Part shown: piece after piece, positions 46,673-50,326 of the stretch | Layout: each line of letters opens with the position of its first letter | How positions within the stretch are numbered: position 1 is the first letter of the stretch | Source: a virus | IMG/VR virus record: IMGVR_UViG_3300027893_000005 | Location: 1 to 50,326 of that record | Strand: one strand, 5' to 3' | DNA: 50,326 bases | Translations under genes and position numbers: made by a program | Notes under the pieces: model-generated | What the model saw: only the letters and a program-made list of their open reading frames with translations | Told to the model about the DNA's origin: nothing | Database searches by the model: none

Positions 46673-48651
46673 TACCAGTCCACCGGCTCCATGACCTGGA
46701 CAGCCACGCGGCCCCGGCGACGGCTGGAGACGATCTCCTGCTCCGAGGTAGGCATGGATACCAGGTCAACCTTGGTCGCGGTCACGTCGGCGTAGGAGAA
46801 GGCGACCAGGCGCTTCGTGTTCCACAGTACCCTCAACTGGGCGTACAGGGTCTCGAAGTTGGCCACGACCCCCTCGTCGATGTTGCGGGACACGTCCACT
46901 GTGAACAGGTAGCTCATGCGCAGGCCAGGCTTCTTGCGAAAGACGAAGGTCATGGGCAGTGGCTGTGGGGTGCTGGTATCGTCACCGGTGTCTCCGTACA
47001 GGGTGAAACGGAACTTGATCGTGGTGAACTCCTGACCCTCGACGACCGTACCAGCGACAGCGCCGGTGGCGTTGTGCTTGAAGTTGAAGTGCGTCTGCGT
47101 CCCGTTGAAGGTGCCCAGGGTGTACCAGGTACTGTCGTCGCCATCGACCGCGTACTGCACCTTGCAGGAGGTGTTGGTGTCGAAGTCCCCAGCGCACCAC
47201 ATTTGGAAGGCGGCTCCCACAAGCTCGCGGAACCCGCCGTCCAGCCAGGGTGTCTCCAGCTTGTAGCCCCCAGCATCGTTCTCGAAGTGGCCGGTGCCCA
47301 CCAGGGGGTTGTCGGAGCCCTCGTTGAAGTCAATGGAGAAAGCGGTGGGAGTCTGAGAGAACTGCCAGATGCGCTTCTGGGGAGCAGCCAGGCCCCAGTT
47401 GCTGTGACTCTTGTCAGTGACCAGGAGCCCGGCGGGGACTCCGGTCTGCCTCTTTCCGATGGGATGCCAGGTGGCTCCCCGGTACTCCCAAATCCACATG
47501 TAGGTTCCATCCGTGATCTGGGCATAGAGGTAGCCACCGATGTCGCCCCAGAGGGCATCGACGTACCAAGCCTCACCGTCGAGGAAGCCCTGGTCGCGCA
47601 CGATGTCGATGGGACGGACGACTCCGGGATCGCCGGGCACGTAGTGGACGATGTGGAGCCCGTCAGTGAGCACCAGACCGTCCTGCCACACGCACCCTGC
47701 CCGGATGTCAGAGATGTCCAAAGGGACGGGATAATACCTGCGTGCGTAGAAGTCGAGCACGTACAGCTTGTTGGCCATGTAGTAGGGAGCAAGTTCACCC
47801 CACGGTGAACGGGCCGGGCCAATGAACCTCCCGATGGTAGAGTTGGGGAGTCGCCAGATGGGATCGGGCTGAGCCCCGCCGGAGTCCTTGACCAAGGTGT
47901 CACCGTCCAGCGAAACGTAAACGTGGCCAGGGCGTACCCAGATACCGGCAGCAATCTCGAAGGTGGCATTGGCCAGAACGAGCAGCTTGTTGTCATACTC
48001 CATGAGCGTTCTGGCCGGGAAGCTCTCGGTGAGCGCAGTCCATGTGCCTCCGCCCCCAGACGGGGTAAAATGGCCCAGGCCATTGTTGCCGGGAGCGGCC
48101 GTGGTATCCAGGTTGCAGACGAATAGGCGAGGTACGCCAGACTGCCCCAGCGTTCCCTCGACTGGCTGGTACTGATCCATGTCCTGGAGCTTTTGCCCGC
48201 TTGCGGGCTCGCCCTCGTCTACCCAGGCGGAGCCATCGGCGGCTGCTGAGTAAAGGTGGGTGCCAGATAGGAAGACAATGCGAACGGCTGCACCCATTAC
48301 CTCGTAGTGCATGGCTGTGCGCCGCCTACGGGCGAAGACGTTGCCAGCGCCGCCCGCGATGCCAGTACCGGCCGTAGCCTTGAGCGGAAGGGTGGCCTGC
48401 CTGGGGATGCGCGTGTCTACGCCGGTGGTGTGGGCAAACCGGGCCAAGTCCTCGCGGGAGAGGCCGTGAGAAATGCCAGGCCCGCCGGAAAAGTCCTCAA
48501 AGACGTTGAAGCCCGCGCCCTGGCGGGCGTCATAGGACTCTTCACCAATTCGGATGTTGGCAGCAAAGTCGCTGACCGGCTGCGATACTACCTGCCCACG
48601 GACGTAATACTCCGTACCTCCGAGCTTTACCTTGTTGATTTTGGAGGCCAC
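46672..48651 (-). CDS. putative tail nozzle / hub protein
   Basis: The 659-residue product (GTG start behind GAGGAAC) is almost wholly beta. Residues ~110-470 have repeated WD- or kelch-like blades (RLFVCNLDTTAAPGNNGLGH, KLYVLDFYARRYYPVP, GLVLTDGLHIVHYVPGD, GGYLYAQITDGTYMWIWEYR), suggesting a beta propeller. A jelly-roll-like segment and a compact end domain follow. In podoviruses the nozzle is a large beta-propeller protein made after the connectors, and this gene holds that place. The assignment is by layout and context. Confidence 0.6.
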   Translation of the reverse strand: MASKINKVKLGGTEYYVRGQVVSQPVSDFAANIRIGEESYDARQGAGFNVFEDFSGGPGISHGLSREDLARFAHTTGVDTRIPRQATLPLKATAGTGIAGGAGNVFARRRRTAMHYEVMGAAVRIVFLSGTHLYSAAADGSAWVDEGEPASGQKLQDMDQYQPVEGTLGQSGVPRLFVCNLDTTAAPGNNGLGHFTPSGGGGTWTALTESFPARTLMEYDNKLLVLANATFEIAAGIWVRPGHVYVSLDGDTLVKDSGGAQPDPIWRLPNSTIGRFIGPARSPWGELAPYYMANKLYVLDFYARRYYPVPLDISDIRAGCVWQDGLVLTDGLHIVHYVPGDPGVVRPIDIVRDQGFLDGEAWYVDALWGDIGGYLYAQITDGTYMWIWEYRGATWHPIGKRQTGVPAGLLVTDKSHSNWGLAAPQKRIWQFSQTPTAFSIDFNEGSDNPLVGTGHFENDAGGYKLETPWLDGGFRELVGAAFQMWCAGDFDTNTSCKVQYAVDGDDSTWYTLGTFNGTQTHFNFKHNATGAVAGTVVEGQEFTTIKFRFTLYGDTGDDTSTPQPLPMTFVFRKKPGLRMSYLFTVDVSRNIDEGVVANFETLYAQLRVLWNTKRLVAFSYADVTATKVDLVSMPTSEQEIVSSRRRGRVAVQVMEPVDW

Positions 48652-48655
48652 GGGA

Positions 48656-49222
48656 CTAGTTCCTCACGCGCTGGGCATCTGGAAATGGCAAGAACGACGA
48701 CCGCTGCCTGGCATCCTCGGCCAGGCGGTGAGCCGACGCCTCGCGCGGGCTCCCAAGGTTGCCCAGGAGGATGGCGGCAGCCTTGTTGACCACATAGGCG
48801 TCGGAGATGTAGAGCACGTCGTCCCCGGCGGACAGGCTATCCTGGAACGCCTGGCCCTCGATCCGCAGCTTCCTGGAATCGAGCGGAGTCCACATCCTCT
48901 CATCGAACACTAGCTTAGGGCCAGCAATGATTCGGTATTGATAAGGCCAAACGATGTTAGTGGTAGGGAAGTCCCCGTCAGCGTCAGCCATTGTGACGCG
49001 GTAGATGTAATCCATGCCAACCCCAGAGATGTCGTACTCGTAGGTGTCCTCCGAGAGCGTAACGGTTGTCTCGTCCGGGTCAACGTGGTACGGCATCTCA
49101 GTCCGCACCTCGTCAATGGCGTCATTGATGGCCTGCTCAAGCTCCTCGTCAGTGACTTGGGGAGCGAGCCCCTTGCCAACGCGGGCCATGACCCGGCGCT
49201 TGATGGTGTCGAGCATCTGCAT
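48656..49222 (-). CDS. connector/adaptor-like protein (head-tail joining)
   Basis: The 188-residue product has a helical N-terminus (MLDTIKRRVMARVGKGLAPQ, then VTDEELEQAINDAIDEVRTE), a strand region DTYEYDISGVGMDYIYRVTM and a C-terminal helical tail. This helix-strand-helix layout matches phage adaptor proteins that dock on the portal. The ATG has GGAGGATAAGAAGTA upstream. A second protein of similar layout lies at 49569-50222, so two connector rings are likely. Confidence 0.6.
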   Translation of the reverse strand: MQMLDTIKRRVMARVGKGLAPQVTDEELEQAINDAIDEVRTEMPYHVDPDETTVTLSEDTYEYDISGVGMDYIYRVTMADADGDFPTTNIVWPYQYRIIAGPKLVFDERMWTPLDSRKLRIEGQAFQDSLSAGDDVLYISDAYVVNKAAAILLGNLGSPREASAHRLAEDARQRSSFLPFPDAQRVRN

Positions 49223-49569
49223 TACTTCTTATCCTCCCTGTGCCACTGATGGAACCTCCACCACCAGTGACCGGCAACGGCGGTCGCAATGGCAGCGGGC
49301 CAGCCGTGCCAGAAGACCGACTCCCAAGTCTCAAAGCTGGGCCGGTGGGAGAAGAGTCCGGCCCAGCCCCAGCAGTGGCCACTCTCGGCCACATGATTGC
49401 GCAAGGCAATACCGAGACCACCGAACCCGATGGTCGCGCCCCAGAAGAACAGGACAAGCTCCAGGTAGGGTCTCCAGGGAGACCTGCGTAGCCACAGGAG
49501 GCTGGCCACCAGCAGGGCCACGATCCCGGCCGCTGTCGGAGTCATCAGCCTGCGCCTCCATTTCCCCAT
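49222..49569 (-). CDS. multi-span membrane protein, possible holin
   Basis: The 115-residue product has a basic N-terminus, then hydrophobic segments at ~11-27 (TAAGIVALLVASLLWL), ~35-56 (LELVLFFWGATIGFGGLGIA) and ~85-103 (FWHGWPAAIATAVAGHWWW), and a charged tail (HQWHREDKK). Three spans with a charged C-terminus suit a class I type holin, and the gene is expressed with late genes. It lies between two connector-like genes, so a structural role cannot be excluded. The ATG overlaps the preceding TAA. Confidence 0.55.
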   Translation of the reverse strand: MGKWRRRLMTPTAAGIVALLVASLLWLRRSPWRPYLELVLFFWGATIGFGGLGIALRNHVAESGHCWGWAGLFSHRPSFETWESVFWHGWPAAIATAVAGHWWWRFHQWHREDKK

Positions 49570-50222
49570 TACTGAGCCCTCCCAGGCACGATCCTCGCAC
49601 CCGGAGTCGGGCGGTACTTGGGCGGAATGGTGGGCACTAGCTCGTCGCGCAACCGGCGCTCCGCCTTCTGGTCAAGCCGGGTCTCAGCGGACTCTAGCTT
49701 GTGCCAGTCGGACAGATCAGAAGCAGTGCCACCGAGGGCCGCATGTAGAGCGCTCAGGCACGCCTGGATCAACCAGCCGGGCTCGATCTGGATGATGTCG
49801 GTATCGGCCGTGATGGTTGCCTTGTTAGCACCGGAGGCAGGCTTCACGGTGTTGGCCTCCCATCCAGCAATGACCGGGTTCTGGCTCGTGGTAGGGGTAA
49901 AGAACGGGGGCCGGAAGCAAAGCTGGGGCTCAGTGGTGCCACCGGATACACCGGCCCGGATGTCCCAGGCGTAGTCAGGAAGCTGGCGACCGTTGGCGTC
50001 CCAAACGGCCTGGATGTACAGGAACTTGTCAGGCACGTCGTACTCGCTGGTGCCGGTGGTCATGGAGATAGTGGCGGGCTCTACGACCACCACCAGGTCG
50101 CCGTACACGGCAAGCAAGGCAGCGTTCATGGCTGCCATGAGAACCTCGTCTGCGACAGATGCGGAGGTCTCCCCGATCAGGTGGCGAACTATGTCGTCCA
50201 TCAAGGACTTCCACGTAATCAT
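49569..50222 (-). CDS. connector/adaptor-like protein, second copy type
   Basis: The 217-residue product begins MITWKSLMDDIVRHLIGETS, has TGTSEYDVPDKFLYIQAVWD (the strand-loop signature of adaptor-like tail proteins), a central region with many Pro and aromatic residues, and a helical C-terminus (ACLSALHAALGG ... ERRLRDELVP). The resemblance to the protein at 48656 suggests the same fold. The start at 50222 lies behind AGAGGTGAGTC and overlaps the stop of the junction-crossing frame (ATGA). Confidence 0.6.
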   Translation of the reverse strand: MITWKSLMDDIVRHLIGETSASVADEVLMAAMNAALLAVYGDLVVVVEPATISMTTGTSEYDVPDKFLYIQAVWDANGRQLPDYAWDIRAGVSGGTTEPQLCFRPPFFTPTTSQNPVIAGWEANTVKPASGANKATITADTDIIQIEPGWLIQACLSALHAALGGTASDLSDWHKLESAETRLDQKAERRLRDELVPTIPPKYRPTPGARIVPGRAQ

Positions 50223-50326
50223 GACTCACCTCTGGTGGAGGAGGGCGGGAGTCTCACCCGCCGTTTCCCGACCGGAGCCGGGGCCTCATACACTCCCCCA
50301 CAAAAGATTAGACAGTGCCCACTTCC
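50219..50326 (-). CDS. 39-aa frame continuing across the contig ends (3' part)
   Basis: This is the downstream part of a short minus-strand frame whose start lies at 12-1. Joining position 1 to 50326 gives MKMPGSGHCLIFCGGVYE..., 39 residues in all. TAGGAG lies nine bases before the ATG at 12, and its TGA overlaps the ATG at 50222. The product is basic towards the end (VGKRRVRLPPSS) and not recognised. It supports joining of the two window ends. It would be a tiny late gene between the 71-residue gene and the first connector gene. Confidence 0.45.
   Translation of the reverse strand, partial: GSGHCLIFCGGVYEAPAPVGKRRVRLPPSSTRGES

Noticed and set aside
1-50326. Integrase, excisionase, attachment site or prophage boundary
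   Set aside because: No recombinase motif (Tyr or Ser type) and no tRNA-end duplication was found. The tRNAs are internal and intact.

Overview
The window looks like a complete, circularly permuted genome of a short-tailed (podovirus-like) tailed phage. Reading the minus strand off position 1 and on from position 50326 gives an uninterrupted 39-codon frame. It has a ribosome binding site before its ATG and a stop that overlaps the start of the next gene (ATGA), which is what a circular or circularly permuted molecule would give. No integrase, partition or clear lysogeny repressor gene was recognised, so a lytic life style is likely but not proven. The DNA is G+C rich and the genes use strong GGAGG-type ribosome binding sites, with many GTG starts and overlapping stop/start pairs. 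The host cannot be named from the sequence.

The map has two long opposed transcription units that diverge at about 16.7-17.0 kb and converge at about 43.5 kb. The late unit runs leftward from 16.7 kb to 1 and, through the circular junction, from 50.3 kb to 43.5 kb. Its order is: small membrane/coiled-coil protein, small basic proteins, large terminase, portal, several virion proteins (one with a LysM-like domain), a 1807-residue putative ejected internal protein, a LAGLIDADG homing endonuclease, scaffold, SU10-type major capsid protein, capsid-associated proteins, two connector-like proteins flanking a membrane protein, a large probable nozzle protein, a Vsr-like nuclease and a beta-helix tail spike. 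No tape-measure gene is present, in keeping with a short tail.

The early/middle unit runs rightward from 17.0 to 43.5 kb. It opens with a ribbon-helix-helix regulator and tRNA-Trp and tRNA-Gln genes. A regulatory stretch of about 700 bp follows, then some 25 small genes (18.1-25.9 kb), several with zinc-ribbon cysteines. From 25.9 kb come metabolic and replication genes: a family-4-like uracil-DNA glycosylase, a 2-deoxyribosyltransferase-like protein, family A DNA polymerase, an XPD/DinG-like helicase, a Cas4/RecB-like nuclease, a RecA-like (Sak4-type) ATPase, an ERCC4-type nuclease and a metallophosphoesterase. The last 2.5 kb hold a membrane protein, an HExxH metallopeptidase and a TIM-barrel-like protein that may be the endolysin. 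One gene in this arm, a probable small terminase at 24.7-25.4 kb, points the other way and has its own promoter.

The least explained parts are: a 14-bp-spaced TYGCTTG repeat array at 20.35-20.45 kb, with a second tandem pair inside a palindrome at 22.3 kb; a near-identical bipartite site on both sides of the tRNA region; an exact 36-bp duplication of a ribosome binding site plus seven codons, 1008 bp apart; and the isolated, inverted small-terminase gene.
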